Below, piece after piece: positions 13,608-22,955 of a DNA stretch of 64,000 nucleotides. A model generated the notes under the pieces. It worked only from the letters and a program-made list of their open reading frames with translations, made no database searches and was not told the origin of the DNA. The stretch is from FEN-1279 sp964501535. Its GTDB lineage: Bacteria > Bacteroidota > Ignavibacteria > Tepidaquicellales > Tepidaquicellaceae. Location of the stretch: the NCBI GenBank assembly GCA_964501535.1, contig CAZCSV010000001.1, positions 62,001-126,000 of the forward strand. Reading direction: 5' to 3'. How positions within the stretch are numbered: position 1 is the stretch's first letter; each line of letters begins with the position of its first letter. Position numbers and translations under genes: made by a program.

Positions 13608-16127
13608 ATGGATAGTAATTTTTCACAAAGAGTACAGGAAGTTATTCGTTTAAGCAGGGAGGAAGCATTAAGGCTCGGTCACGATTATATCGGTACTGAG
13701 CACTTGCTGCTGGGAATAATCAGAGAAGGCGAAGGCGTTGCTGTTAACATCTTCACGAATCTCGGAATCGACCCCTCGAAAATTAAAAAAACTGTCGAAG
13801 AAACTGTGAAACAGGCAGGTAGCACTTTGACGGTTGGTAATATCCCTTTAACTAAACAGGCTGAAAAAGTATTAAAGATCACTTATCTTGAAGCAAAACT
13901 TTTTAAATCTGATGTCATCGGTACCGAACATCTTTTGCTCTCTATTCTGAGAGAAGATGACAACCTCGCCGCTCAGATTCTGCATCAGTTCAATATTAAT
14001 TATGATGTGGTTAAAACTGAACTCGTTAATATTCTAACCGGTAAGCAAAGCTCTGCAATTGCTGGACAAACAAAAGCTCAGCAGGAGAAAAAACAGGATA
14101 AATCCAAAACACCGGTGCTGGATAATTTCGGAAGGGACTTGACTAAACTTGCTTCTGAAGATAAACTTGACCCTATAGTTGGAAGGGAAAAGGAAATTGA
14201 AAGAGTTGCTCAGGTATTGAGTAGAAGAAAAAAGAATAATCCTGTCCTGATAGGCGAGCCGGGTGTCGGAAAAACTGCTATCGCTGAAGGACTTGCAATT
14301 AGAATTGTTAATAAAAAAGTATCCCGAGTTTTGCATAATAAACGTGTCGTTACTCTCGACCTTGCGGCTCTCGTCGCCGGGACGAAATATAGAGGACAGT
14401 TCGAAGAGAGAATGAAAGCCGTTATGAATGAACTCGAAAAATCCAAAGATGTGATATTGTTTATTGATGAATTGCATACTATCGTCGGTGCCGGAGGCGC
14501 AAGCGGCTCTCTTGATGCATCGAATATCTTTAAACCCGCTCTTTCTCGGGGTGATTTGCAGTGCATTGGTGCTACAACTCTGAACGAATATAGACAGTTT
14601 ATCGAAAAGGACGGAGCTCTCGACAGGAGATTCCAAAAGATTATGGTCGACCCTACAACTGTCGAAGAGACAATAAAAATTTTGCAGAATATTAAAAGTA
14701 AATACGAAGAACATCATCAGGTAAAATATTCCGATAAAGCTATTGATGAATCCGTAAGATTGAGCGATAGATATATTACCGATAGATTCTTACCCGATAA
14801 AGCTATCGATGTTCTCGATGAAGCCGGCTCAAGAGTACACCTTGCACATATCATTGTACCTGAAGATATTGTTAAACTAGAAAACGATATAGAAAGCGTG
14901 AGACTCGAAAAAATCAACGTGGTTAAAACTCAGAATTACGAGGAAGCCGCAAGATTAAGGGATAAAGAGAAAAAATTACTTTCCGATTTGGAACAGGCTA
15001 AGTTTAACTGGGATTTGCAGGCACAAAGTACATTCTTTGATGTGACAGAACAGGATGTCGCTGATGTGGTCGCTATGATGACCGGAATTCCCGTAAATAA
15101 AATTGCCGAAGCGGAATCATCTAAGCTCGTTAAAATGGAAGAGTATTTAAAAAAGAATATAATTGGACAGGATGAAGCTATATCCAAGATTTCAAAATCA
15201 ATTAGACGTGCAAGAGCAGGTCTGAAAGACCCGAATAGACCTATAGGCTCCTTTGTGTTTCTTGGACCTACCGGTGTCGGGAAAACCGAACTTGCTAAAC
15301 AACTTGCAAAATTTCTGTTCGATTCGGAAGACGCTTTGGTGAGAATTGATATGAGCGAGTATATGGAAAAGTTCAATGTATCTAGATTGGTCGGCGCTCC
15401 TCCAGGTTATGTAGGCTATGAAGAAGGTGGCCAACTGACCGAAAAGGTCAGACGTAAACCTTATAGCGTTGTATTGCTCGATGAAGTAGAAAAAGCTCAT
15501 CCCGATACTTTCAACGTTTTACTGCAGGTCCTCGATGATGGTTCCCTGACCGATAGCCTTGGAAGAAAAGTCGATTTCAAAAATACAATCCTGATTATGA
15601 CCTCTAATATCGGAACCAGAGATATTAAACTTGATAAGATGCTCGGTTTCGGAGATATGAAGGATTCCAATAAATATGATAAAATGAAAAGCACTATCGA
15701 TGAAGCCGTTAAAAAAGTTTTTTCTCCCGAATTCTTAAACCGAATAGACGATTTCGTTGTCTTCCACCAACTCGAACACGAAAGTATTTTGAAAATTGTC
15801 GATATCGCCGTAGATAAATTGATTGGCAGATTGAAACCCCAGAATATCTATATCGATGTCTCAAAGTCGGCTAGAGAATTTCTCGCTGATAAAGGATTTG
15901 ACCAGAATTACGGTGCAAGACCGCTGAGAAGAGCTGTTCAAAAATATCTCGAGGACCCCCTGAGCGAGGAGATCCTTAAAGGTACTTTCAAGGAAAATAG
16001 CAATATTACTGTTAAATATAAAAAGGGATCCGAAGAGTTGTCTTTCTCGGATACTAATAAAACAACTGCCGGTGATAAAAATTCTTCGGATGAGAAATTT
16101 GAAGAACATAAAGAAAATAAAGAATAA
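13608..16127 (+). CDS. clpC: ATP-dependent Clp protease ATP-binding subunit ClpC
   Basis: An 839-residue Hsp100 unfoldase. Two Clp-N repeats lie at about 5-145 (EEALRLGHDYIGTEHLLLG, then DVIGTEHLLLSILRE). AAA domain 1 has Walker A GEPGVGKT (about 216-223). A UVR/middle region around 435-475 (NYEEAARLRDKEKKL) marks it as ClpC rather than ClpB or ClpA. AAA domain 2 has Walker A GPTGVGKTE (about 552-560), LLDEVEKAH, and the ClpB D2-small domain. The C-terminal tail is charged and low-complexity. It unfolds substrates for ClpP, which is not in the window. The fabH gene follows after 5 bp, so they are likely co-transcribed. Confidence 0.96.
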   Translation: MDSNFSQRVQEVIRLSREEALRLGHDYIGTEHLLLGIIREGEGVAVNIFTNLGIDPSKIKKTVEETVKQAGSTLTVGNIPLTKQAEKVLKITYLEAKLFKSDVIGTEHLLLSILREDDNLAAQILHQFNINYDVVKTELVNILTGKQSSAIAGQTKAQQEKKQDKSKTPVLDNFGRDLTKLASEDKLDPIVGREKEIERVAQVLSRRKKNNPVLIGEPGVGKTAIAEGLAIRIVNKKVSRVLHNKRVVTLDLAALVAGTKYRGQFEERMKAVMNELEKSKDVILFIDELHTIVGAGGASGSLDASNIFKPALSRGDLQCIGATTLNEYRQFIEKDGALDRRFQKIMVDPTTVEETIKILQNIKSKYEEHHQVKYSDKAIDESVRLSDRYITDRFLPDKAIDVLDEAGSRVHLAHIIVPEDIVKLENDIESVRLEKINVVKTQNYEEAARLRDKEKKLLSDLEQAKFNWDLQAQSTFFDVTEQDVADVVAMMTGIPVNKIAEAESSKLVKMEEYLKKNIIGQDEAISKISKSIRRARAGLKDPNRPIGSFVFLGPTGVGKTELAKQLAKFLFDSEDALVRIDMSEYMEKFNVSRLVGAPPGYVGYEEGGQLTEKVRRKPYSVVLLDEVEKAHPDTFNVLLQVLDDGSLTDSLGRKVDFKNTILIMTSNIGTRDIKLDKMLGFGDMKDSNKYDKMKSTIDEAVKKVFSPEFLNRIDDFVVFHQLEHESILKIVDIAVDKLIGRLKPQNIYIDVSKSAREFLADKGFDQNYGARPLRRAVQKYLEDPLSEEILKGTFKENSNITVKYKKGSEELSFSDTNKTTAGDKNSSDEKFEEHKENKE

Positions 16128-16132
16128 TTATA

Positions 16133-17137
16133 ATGAGTAAACAATCAAAGTACAATGCTTACGTTAGTGCAGTCGGGCACTGGATGCCCGAAAAAGTAGT
16201 AACAAATAAATATTTTGAGAGTTATCTCGATACTACCGACGAGTGGATTAAAGCTAGAACCGGAATCTCTGAAAGAAGATTCCTTGAAGATGACCAGCCG
16301 ACATCTTATGCCGCTGTTAAAGCTGTGGAAAGAACTCTTGCAAAAAGAGGTATTACTCCTGACGAACTGGATTTGATTATTGTTGCTACGGTCTCTCCCG
16401 ATATGATTTATCCCTCTACTGCTTGCGTCGTTCAGGAAAAAATCGGCGCAAAAAATTGCTGGGGATATGATATCCTCGCCGCTTGTTCTGGATTTATTTT
16501 TGCTCTTACCACTGGTGCTCAGTTTATTGAATCGGGTATGCATAAGAAAGTCTTGGTCGTCGGCGCGGAAAAAATGTCCGCTATCGTGAATATGCAGGAC
16601 AGGAATACTTGCGTGCTCTTTGGGGACGGAGCCGCTGCATTTCTTCTTGAACCTACTGAAGATAAATCAATCGGTATAATTGATACAATTTTGCATATCG
16701 ACGGAAGCGGAGGCGTCCATCTGAATCAGAAAGCCGGCGGAAGTAAATACCCGACTTCGCACGAAACGGTCGATAAAGGTATGCACTACGTATATCAGGA
16801 GGGCCAGGCAGTCTATAAAGCTGCCGTTAAAGGAATGTCGGATATATCATTCGAAATTATGCAGAAGAATAATTTGAAATCGGAGGATGTTGCATATTTG
16901 GTGCCGCATCAGGCTAATATCAGAATTATTCAGGCTATTGCAGATAGGATGAAAGTCAGTATGGATAGGGTTATGTTGAATATTCAGAAATATGGCAATA
17001 CAACCTCGTGTACAATTCCTTCATGTGTCTCGGAATATTATCAGGAGGGAAAAGTTAAAAAGGGCGATTATTTGATTCTTACTAGCTTTGGCGCAGGATG
17101 GACTTGGGGTGCGATTCTCTTGAAATGGGCAATCTAA
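16133..17137 (+). CDS. fabH: 3-oxoacyl-ACP synthase III (KAS III, FabH)
   Basis: A 334-residue condensing enzyme that starts fatty acid synthesis by joining acetyl-CoA (or a branched acyl-CoA) with malonyl-ACP. The catalytic triad is visible: Cys118 in ILAACSGF, His259 in VPHQANIRI and Asn289 in KYGNTTS. GISERR near residue 46 and FGAGWTWGA near the C-terminus fit the family. It starts 5 bp after the clpC stop codon. It is not adjacent to other fab genes here. With a branched-chain-type E1 elsewhere in the window, a branched primer is possible but not shown. Confidence 0.95.
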   Translation: MSKQSKYNAYVSAVGHWMPEKVVTNKYFESYLDTTDEWIKARTGISERRFLEDDQPTSYAAVKAVERTLAKRGITPDELDLIIVATVSPDMIYPSTACVVQEKIGAKNCWGYDILAACSGFIFALTTGAQFIESGMHKKVLVVGAEKMSAIVNMQDRNTCVLFGDGAAAFLLEPTEDKSIGIIDTILHIDGSGGVHLNQKAGGSKYPTSHETVDKGMHYVYQEGQAVYKAAVKGMSDISFEIMQKNNLKSEDVAYLVPHQANIRIIQAIADRMKVSMDRVMLNIQKYGNTTSCTIPSCVSEYYQEGKVKKGDYLILTSFGAGWTWGAILLKWAI

Positions 17138-17224
17138 AATAATTAATGTCTGTCGTTTTAAAATATTTTATTTTATGTCGTATACTTAATTACGAATATT
17201 AATAAGTTCTGGTTTTTAAAACTT

Positions 17225-17260
17225 AAGGTATTGTTATTATGTTTAAGCAATACCTTTTTT
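17225..17260 (+). terminator. Hairpin with T run 11 nt before the ispE start
   Basis: AAGGTATTG and CAATACCTT form a 9-bp stem with a 14-nt loop, followed by TTTT. It would terminate the clpC-fabH transcript. It leaves only 11 nt before the ispE ATG, too little for a separate downstream promoter and leader. Confidence 0.75.
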
Positions 17261-17271
17261 ATGATTAAATT

Positions 17272-18132
17272 ATGAAATTAATAGCTCCGGCAAAAATTAA
17301 TATCGGTCTGAAAATTATTAATAAAAGAAATGACGGATTTCATAATCTTGAAACAATTTTCTATCCCGTGAATCTGTCTGATGAGATTTATCTGAGAGCT
17401 GAACACTCTAAAAGAAATACTAATTCTGTCACGATTAAAACAAATAGTAAAATAATACCCACCGATAGAACAAATATTTGTTTCAAAATGGTCGAACTGT
17501 TTTTCAGAATATTTAATATTAAAGATTTTTATATCATTAATATCGAAATTAAAAAAAATATTCCCGTCGGAGGAGGCCTTGGAGGCGGAAGCTCCGACGC
17601 TGCTGCCGTTTTAAAATATCTCACAAAATTCTTCAATATCGATATCTCACAAAAACGTGATGAAATTTTGCAGATTGCCCTCAGTGTTGGTAGCGATGTA
17701 CCGTTTTTCTTGATACAAAAACCTTGCTTCGCCCGAAGCAGAGGCGAAATAATTACAAGATTAAATGACTTCACTCTGGATGATTATAGGATATTGCTCG
17801 TAAATCCTAACTTGCACATTTCAACCAGATGGGCGTTTGAAAATCTGGGATTTGGAAAAGACGAGACTCGTATCTCTGAAATTAAACAAGTAAAGAAATT
17901 TGATGAGTCATCTACCGCTCTTCTGGAAAACGATTTCGAAAAAATTGTGTTCTCAAAATATCCCGAATTGGAAAAAATAAAAAATGAAATGCTCGGCTTT
18001 AAAGCCGTGTTCTCATCTTTGAGCGGCAGTGGAGCCACAATGTACGGAATCTTTAAAAAGGATGAAAAGGAACAACTGAAAAATGCCTCCGAATATTATA
18101 AAAATAAAAACTATTTCGTTTTTATTTCGTAA
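17272..18132 (+). CDS. ispE: 4-diphosphocytidyl-2-C-methyl-D-erythritol kinase (IspE)
   Basis: A 286-residue GHMP-family kinase of the MEP isoprenoid pathway, which phosphorylates CDP-ME at the 2-position. The start MKLIAPAKINIGLKI contains the family N-terminal motif, so the ATG is secure. The glycine-rich ATP loop PVGGGLGGGSSDAA is at about 97-111 and the C-terminal GHMP motif LSGSGATMYG is at about 246-255. No ribosome-binding site is visible, and a terminator-like hairpin sits just upstream. It converges with the minus-strand operon ending at 18164. Confidence 0.95.
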   Translation: MKLIAPAKINIGLKIINKRNDGFHNLETIFYPVNLSDEIYLRAEHSKRNTNSVTIKTNSKIIPTDRTNICFKMVELFFRIFNIKDFYIINIEIKKNIPVGGGLGGGSSDAAAVLKYLTKFFNIDISQKRDEILQIALSVGSDVPFFLIQKPCFARSRGEIITRLNDFTLDDYRILLVNPNLHISTRWAFENLGFGKDETRISEIKQVKKFDESSTALLENDFEKIVFSKYPELEKIKNEMLGFKAVFSSLSGSGATMYGIFKKDEKEQLKNASEYYKNKNYFVFIS

Positions 18133-18163
18133 TAACAATAATTAAAATAATTTCCGCAATCAT

Positions 18164-19081
18164 TTAAAAGCTCACGCTTAGATTTAAATGCGGAACTATT
18201 ACCGACTTGTGCTGATAAAATGAATATTTGCTGTGAAAACTCACGTTTGTTTTTACGTCTAATCCTTTGTTGTATCTTATTACACTCCATACTCCGTCCG
18301 CCGCGCTTACTATGTGATTTAAAATTACTACCATGCTCATCGTTGTCCCGTTGTCAAAGTAATCGTTCGCTTTCTGCCTGTCGCTCATGTAATTGTCTAT
18401 TTGTGCAAAAGTTGGATATGTAGACCAGTTATCTCTTCTTATGTCTCCTGGAGCTTGCGACCATCCGGGAGCAAAATTTTTGTATTTGCCGATTACTTCA
18501 TAATATTGCTGCTCGCCTTTTCGCGGTAATGTGTGTGAAAAATTTACTTCTTCACAAGCATTAATTTTTGCCCATAATATATCAAGGTTAGGTTCTTCAG
18601 GATTTATTGATGAACCCAATGGAAATGCATTAATTGGATTGTTTAACCATCTCGCATACTTTCTGACATCCCAGTTCTGATTTGCATAGTTCTGATAAAA
18701 TTCCGTCTGGTCGTTTCCTTTCTTCTGGAATATTCCGTATGCAATCCATAATCCCGCTTCTACTGCGAGGAATATCGCGCTTTTTATGTATGACTTTGCG
18801 TAAAACTCTCCCGCTCCGGGTATTACCGCCGAAAAAAGTCCTCCCAGAAATTCAGATTTCCTCTTAGGATTCTCCTTTGGCTCCTGTGATATGTATATAC
18901 TGTCTTTTAGCGATATCCTGTTGTCATCGTATATTATCTTGTTCTTCAGCTCAAGATTTTTCTGATATTTTAAATTTAATTCTTTATGTTTGCTTAACTG
19001 GAAATCTGTGTCTGCTTCCTGAGAATAGGATTTCCCGGATACTAAAATTAATAATAAGATTAAAACTAATGTCTTTTTCAT
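18164..19081 (-). CDS. DUF5683-like secreted/membrane protein A
   Basis: A 305-residue protein with a signal peptide (MKKTLVLILLLILVSGKSYS). Its core, GGLFSAVIPGAGEFYAKSY followed by a hydrophobic segment (about 85-120), resembles the DUF5683 family found in Bacteroidota and relatives. The central part is rich in Trp, Tyr and Asn; a second hydrophobic segment around 240-265 is followed by a beta-rich tail. It resembles the gene at 19827-20567 in the 'IPGAG/VPGTG ... FY/LYA' block. The start is 2 bp from the truA stop codon. Function unknown; an envelope location is inferred. Confidence 0.7.
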   Translation of the reverse strand: MKKTLVLILLLILVSGKSYSQEADTDFQLSKHKELNLKYQKNLELKNKIIYDDNRISLKDSIYISQEPKENPKRKSEFLGGLFSAVIPGAGEFYAKSYIKSAIFLAVEAGLWIAYGIFQKKGNDQTEFYQNYANQNWDVRKYARWLNNPINAFPLGSSINPEEPNLDILWAKINACEEVNFSHTLPRKGEQQYYEVIGKYKNFAPGWSQAPGDIRRDNWSTYPTFAQIDNYMSDRQKANDYFDNGTTMSMVVILNHIVSAADGVWSVIRYNKGLDVKTNVSFHSKYSFYQHKSVIVPHLNLSVSF

Positions 19082-19083
19082 TT

Positions 19084-19818
19084 TCAGTAATAAATTTTAT
19101 TTAAAAATAGGGCATTACCCGGTAAATACGTCGTTTTAATCTTTTCTCCTTTCTGAAAAGAGTCTTTGGTTTCTTCGAAATTCAGTCTCCCTCTCCCTAT
19201 GTCTATCAGACACCCTATAACACCCCTCACCATCGAATGAAGAAATCTATCCGATATAATTTTAAAAATCAACTCATCTTTTGCCTTACTGTATTTATAT
19301 ATTATGCTCCTTACATTACAGCAGAAATTATGCTTGTCGGTCTGGTTTTTGCACAATGACTTGAAGCTCTTGTATCCCGTTAGAATATCGGTAAATCTGT
19401 CAATTTTTTTTAAATCAATTTCGTAAATCAGTTTGTAATAATATCTGCTTTCTATCGAACGCTTTCTTAATGAGATTTTGTAAATATACTCTCTCTTTTT
19501 TGCTGAATACCTTGAATGAAAATTTAATGGTGCCTTGCTTATTTTCTTTACCGTTATTGTGTCTGGTAAAATCGAGTTTAAAGAATATAATATCTTTTTG
19601 TAATCAATTTCTGCGTCAGTTCTGAAATGTGCCACCTGGTTGTATGCACTTACTCCTGCATCTGTCCTGCCTGCACCAATTACATTTATTTTCTGTTTTA
19701 ATAAACTTTTTAAAGAACTCTCGAGATATTCCTGTATGGTGTTTTTTGTGTTTTTTTGCCTTTGCCATCCGTTGAAATCTGTCCCGTCATACTCGATAAT
19801 CATTTTATAGCTGTTCAT
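19084..19818 (-). CDS. truA: tRNA pseudouridine(38-40) synthase TruA
   Basis: A 244-residue enzyme that isomerises uridines 38-40 in the tRNA anticodon arm. EYDGTDFNGWQRQ (9-21) opens the domain, and the catalytic Asp is Asp53 in GAGRTDAGVSA. The FLHSMVRGVIGCLIDIGRG block near the C-terminus is also characteristic. The ATG is preceded by a weak AGG. It is placed between two DUF5683-like genes with gaps of 8 and 2 bp. Confidence 0.94.
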   Translation of the reverse strand: MNSYKMIIEYDGTDFNGWQRQKNTKNTIQEYLESSLKSLLKQKINVIGAGRTDAGVSAYNQVAHFRTDAEIDYKKILYSLNSILPDTITVKKISKAPLNFHSRYSAKKREYIYKISLRKRSIESRYYYKLIYEIDLKKIDRFTDILTGYKSFKSLCKNQTDKHNFCCNVRSIIYKYSKAKDELIFKIISDRFLHSMVRGVIGCLIDIGRGRLNFEETKDSFQKGEKIKTTYLPGNALFLNKIYY

Positions 19819-19826
19819 CCTGTAAC

Positions 19827-20567
19827 TTAAAATGATTTTATGAAGTTTAGCCTTATTCCGTCGTATGGGTTCTTTTGTGTGCTTATGAAATCCGAACTGA
19901 TGCTTATGCCTGATAAAACATTGTTCTGCTTGTTCGTCAGTATTAATGCGCTGATTGCACTTACTATTCTGTTTACAACCAGACCGGTCGCGAATATAAT
20001 CCTCGCATTGTATGTCCTTTCGCTTTTTTTCCTCTGCTTGTCGAAAATATTCTTGCTCGTTTCACTGTCCCAGCTCCAGAAATGTGTGCTTATATCGTAT
20101 AGCTTATCCCATTGACCCATTGCAAGCTTTTCGTTGTTGTAATCGTATATACTGTTGAAATTGCCTACGTTGGAAAAGTAATCGTCGTCTTTTCCTTCTT
20201 TGTTCAGTCCCGAATGCTCGGATGCATACGTCCTTGAATCGTCCCTTAATGCATTTCCGTAAAGGTCTAATCCGATAACCCCTAACCAGCACGCAGCTTC
20301 GGATGTTATGAAATATTTTCCCACATCCATCCTCCCCGCATATAAATGTCCCGTTCCCGGTACGAGCAGGGATAATATGAGCGAAATTGCAGGATTCTTT
20401 CTGCTTTTTATCTCCTGCTTGTTGTTTATCGTGTCAGTGTAATCTGATTTTAAAATTTTATATTCTAATTCCTGCTTTTTATTCGATTTATAATCCGGAT
20501 TTACCTGCGTAAAACCGGCTTGAACCGTGAACAAAACAGCAAGAACTATTACTAATTTTTTTTGCAT
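19827..20567 (-). CDS. DUF5683-like secreted/membrane protein B
   Basis: A 246-residue protein with a signal peptide (MQKKLVIVLAVLFTVQAGFTQ). NPAISLILSLLVPGTGHLYA (about 58-77) leads into a hydrophobic segment, and a second segment (VNRIVSAISALIL) lies near residue 210. It shares this layout with protein A two genes downstream, so the two are probable paralogues flanking truA. Its Thr and Ile codons (mostly ACG/ACA and ATA) typify the minus-strand genes here. Function unknown. It starts 10 bp after the dsbD stop codon. Confidence 0.7.
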   Translation of the reverse strand: MQKKLVIVLAVLFTVQAGFTQVNPDYKSNKKQELEYKILKSDYTDTINNKQEIKSRKNPAISLILSLLVPGTGHLYAGRMDVGKYFITSEAACWLGVIGLDLYGNALRDDSRTYASEHSGLNKEGKDDDYFSNVGNFNSIYDYNNEKLAMGQWDKLYDISTHFWSWDSETSKNIFDKQRKKSERTYNARIIFATGLVVNRIVSAISALILTNKQNNVLSGISISSDFISTQKNPYDGIRLNFIKSF

Positions 20568-20577
20568 TATTTATTTT

Positions 20578-22392
20578 TTATTTTTTTTCTAATGCCGATT
20601 TCATCTTCTTTAAAAATTCGTCATGCTTCATAAAACCTGTTACTCTTAATTCGGGTATCTCTTCACCTTTCGAATTCATGAATATTACTACTGGCAAACC
20701 TTTTATGTGATATTTTTCTGTTATTTCTTTGTTCTTCTTAGTTAAATCGATTTTTATGTTATTAAATTCCAGCGATGCATCTATGACTTCCTGATTCGTG
20801 TATGTGAACCTGTCCAGCTCTTTGCACTGTGCACACCAGTCCGCATAAAAATCTATTACCACAGGCTTGTTTTCTGCTTTTATGCTGTTCTCGATATCAG
20901 AGACCGAAGAATACATTTTCCATTTTACGTGTGTATCTTCACCTTGTGGTATTAACTTCCATCCGCTGATTAATATCGCTATTACAGCTACCGTATATTT
21001 AAACCATTTGAATATCTTTGAAGTGCTGCCTTTTTTATTTATGAATATTAAATATAAACCCGAGACTATGATGAATATATGGTATAAATATTTGTATATA
21101 GATGACGGAATTATCGGGTCTAAAGTTATTAATGCCATTACCAGAAGCACAATTCCGAATATTGCCTTTACACCCTCCATCCATTCCCCGGAGCGAGGTA
21201 ACTTGTTTATTGTACTTGAAAATGCCGCTAAAAAAATGTATGGCAAACCTAAACCTAAAGAAAGTACGAAGAATAGTAAAAATCCCATAAACGGATTCCC
21301 TAATTTTCCTACGTATACAAGTAAACTTAATACAAATGGTCCTATGCATGGTGCCGCAATGAATCCGACAAGTAATCCCATTAAAAGCGAACCGATATAA
21401 CCTGAACGGTTTTTGTTTCCCGCTAATGCAAGTTTTTGCGGTACCCGTATTTCCCAGAATCCGAACATGCTCGATGCTAAAGCGATTAATACTAATGCAA
21501 CTCCTATTATTACAAACGGATTTTGTAAAGCAGTTCCCAGCAGACTGCCTGTTAGTGCCGCAAAAAGCCCTAATGATGAATATGTTACTGCCATGCCGAG
21601 TGCATAGAAAATACCCATAAATACACTCTGGGTCTTGTTCCCGCTTGCCTGTGCTCCGAAAAAACTTATCGTAATCGGAATTAATGGATATATGCACGGC
21701 GTCAGATTCAGTGCAAGTCCTCCGAGAAATATAAACAGTAATCCCAAAAACATACCTCTTTCTTCGATGAAATCGGAAACCTTTTGCTCGTCGGGATTCT
21801 GTCCCTCTATCCTCGTGTTTTCGGTTAGACTGACTTCCTCTTTCTTTATCTCTGTCGGCTTTGTAAAATCAATTTTCGCGAAGATGTCCTTGTTTGATAA
21901 TGCTTTTGAAAATTTGTCCTTGCTGATTCTAATTTTTAAATCTATGTCTACACTCTTCGGAGGATAACATACCGCATTGTCGCATGCCTGATAATTAAAC
22001 ACTATTTTTACCGCATATTCACCATCCTGTAATTGCTTTGCAGGTGCTAATTTTAAGCCAATGTAATTTTTACCTTCGTATACCCTGATTTTGTTCTCAG
22101 AAAATTCGAATTTCAAAAGTTTGTCCGTTGGAAAATATGTATTTACTAATGCAAAATCACCTTTTTCAAAATCTATCGTTGTTTTTATTAACGTCGAGTC
22201 GTCAACCTGATATGAATTAATGTGATACTTCTCTTTTATGTCAAGCTTAATAGCAATACTTAATGTGTCTTTGTCCGAATAAATATCCTTATTTGTATAT
22301 GCTTTTATGGTTAAATGGTCAGTCTCTTGTGAAAACACATTAAACCCGCTGAATATTATAAAACCGATTATTAAATAACAAAGTTTTTTCAT
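20578..22392 (-). CDS. dsbD: Thiol:disulfide interchange protein DsbD
   Basis: A 604-residue inner-membrane reductant transporter. After a signal peptide (about 1-21), the periplasmic N-terminal domain carries Cys137 and Cys142 (ACDNAVCYPP). The CcdA-like membrane core (about 210-500) has NLTPCIYPL and AAPCIGPF, each with the expected membrane cysteine. The C-terminal thioredoxin domain has CxxC at Cys520/Cys523 (ADWCAQCKE) and the cis-Pro loop GLPVV. It passes electrons from cytoplasmic thioredoxin to periplasmic targets. First gene of the dsbD-DUF5683-truA-DUF5683 operon. Confidence 0.95.
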   Translation of the reverse strand: MKKLCYLIIGFIIFSGFNVFSQETDHLTIKAYTNKDIYSDKDTLSIAIKLDIKEKYHINSYQVDDSTLIKTTIDFEKGDFALVNTYFPTDKLLKFEFSENKIRVYEGKNYIGLKLAPAKQLQDGEYAVKIVFNYQACDNAVCYPPKSVDIDLKIRISKDKFSKALSNKDIFAKIDFTKPTEIKKEEVSLTENTRIEGQNPDEQKVSDFIEERGMFLGLLFIFLGGLALNLTPCIYPLIPITISFFGAQASGNKTQSVFMGIFYALGMAVTYSSLGLFAALTGSLLGTALQNPFVIIGVALVLIALASSMFGFWEIRVPQKLALAGNKNRSGYIGSLLMGLLVGFIAAPCIGPFVLSLLVYVGKLGNPFMGFLLFFVLSLGLGLPYIFLAAFSSTINKLPRSGEWMEGVKAIFGIVLLVMALITLDPIIPSSIYKYLYHIFIIVSGLYLIFINKKGSTSKIFKWFKYTVAVIAILISGWKLIPQGEDTHVKWKMYSSVSDIENSIKAENKPVVIDFYADWCAQCKELDRFTYTNQEVIDASLEFNNIKIDLTKKNKEITEKYHIKGLPVVIFMNSKGEEIPELRVTGFMKHDEFLKKMKSALEKK

Positions 22393-22648
22393 GAATTATA
22401 TTGATTTTTTATGTATTTTATCAAATTATATGGGATAAAATATAAATGCAATATAAAAAGTTTTGATTTTTATTAAAATTAGGCATTTTTTGGTAAAAAT
22501 CTCATGCTTGATTTTCTCTTGATTTTAAGTTATTTTTGTATATGAAATTTGTTTTAATAATTTTAAAGAGGATATTGTATTAATAATAATTTACTTATTC
22601 TTTTTTACAAAATAATTATTATTATTAACTTATATAAGGAGATAAAAT
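22393..22648. other. Divergent promoter region between dsbD and the 84-aa gene
   Basis: This 256-bp AT-rich gap must contain promoters for both directions. An A/T-only inverted repeat (TAATAATAATT at 22581-22591 and AATTATTATTA at 22614-22624) lies just upstream of the 84-aa gene's ribosome-binding site and could fold in its 5' UTR. With only A/T pairs, chance is a fair explanation. Confidence 0.4.
22636..22643 (+). promoter_or_regulatory. Strong Shine-Dalgarno for a TTG-started gene
   Basis: AAGGAGAT lies 5 nt before TTG at 22649 and decides that start. Most genes nearby lack such a site. Confidence 0.8.
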
Positions 22649-22903
22649 TTGAAACCAACAATTAAATCAAAGACTAAAAGTGACAACCCGTTGAGTGAAT
22701 TGATTGACGATGAAGTGTTCAATACTTTAAAGAAGTATAAGTTACTTGACGAAAAAGCTATAAGAGATTACAAAATAAGACAGATGTATAAGGATATGAG
22801 AAGAGAAATGAGTGCAGGCGAAGCTATTGATAAAATTCAGGAGTTATTCCCGTACTTGCAGTTCGATACAATTAGAAAAATAGTCTACCAGGTTTCTAAG
22901 TAA
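22649..22903 (+). CDS. Uncharacterised 84-residue protein
   Basis: A small basic/acidic soluble protein starting at TTG, supported by a strong ribosome-binding site. It is predicted to be all-helical: residues 18-30 (LIDDEVFNTLKKY), 35-55, and a C-terminal pair of helices (SAGEAIDKIQEL, FDTIRKIVYQVSK) that resembles a helix-turn-helix in layout. I do not recognise a named family. It has its own terminator and a long upstream region, so it is a single-gene unit. A regulatory or nucleic-acid-binding role is only a guess. Confidence 0.75.
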   Translation: MKPTIKSKTKSDNPLSELIDDEVFNTLKKYKLLDEKAIRDYKIRQMYKDMRREMSAGEAIDKIQELFPYLQFDTIRKIVYQVSK

Positions 22904-22921
22904 TTTCTTTTATAAATGAAG

Positions 22922-22946
22922 AGCCCGCCTCGGCGGGCTTTTTTTT
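22922..22946 (+). terminator. Rho-independent terminator 9 nt before the nadE start
   Basis: AGCCCGC-CTCG-GCGGGCT is a GC-rich stem followed by eight or more T residues. It ends 9 nt before the nadE ATG. Confidence 0.92.
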
Positions 22947-22955
22947 GTCCGGAAA

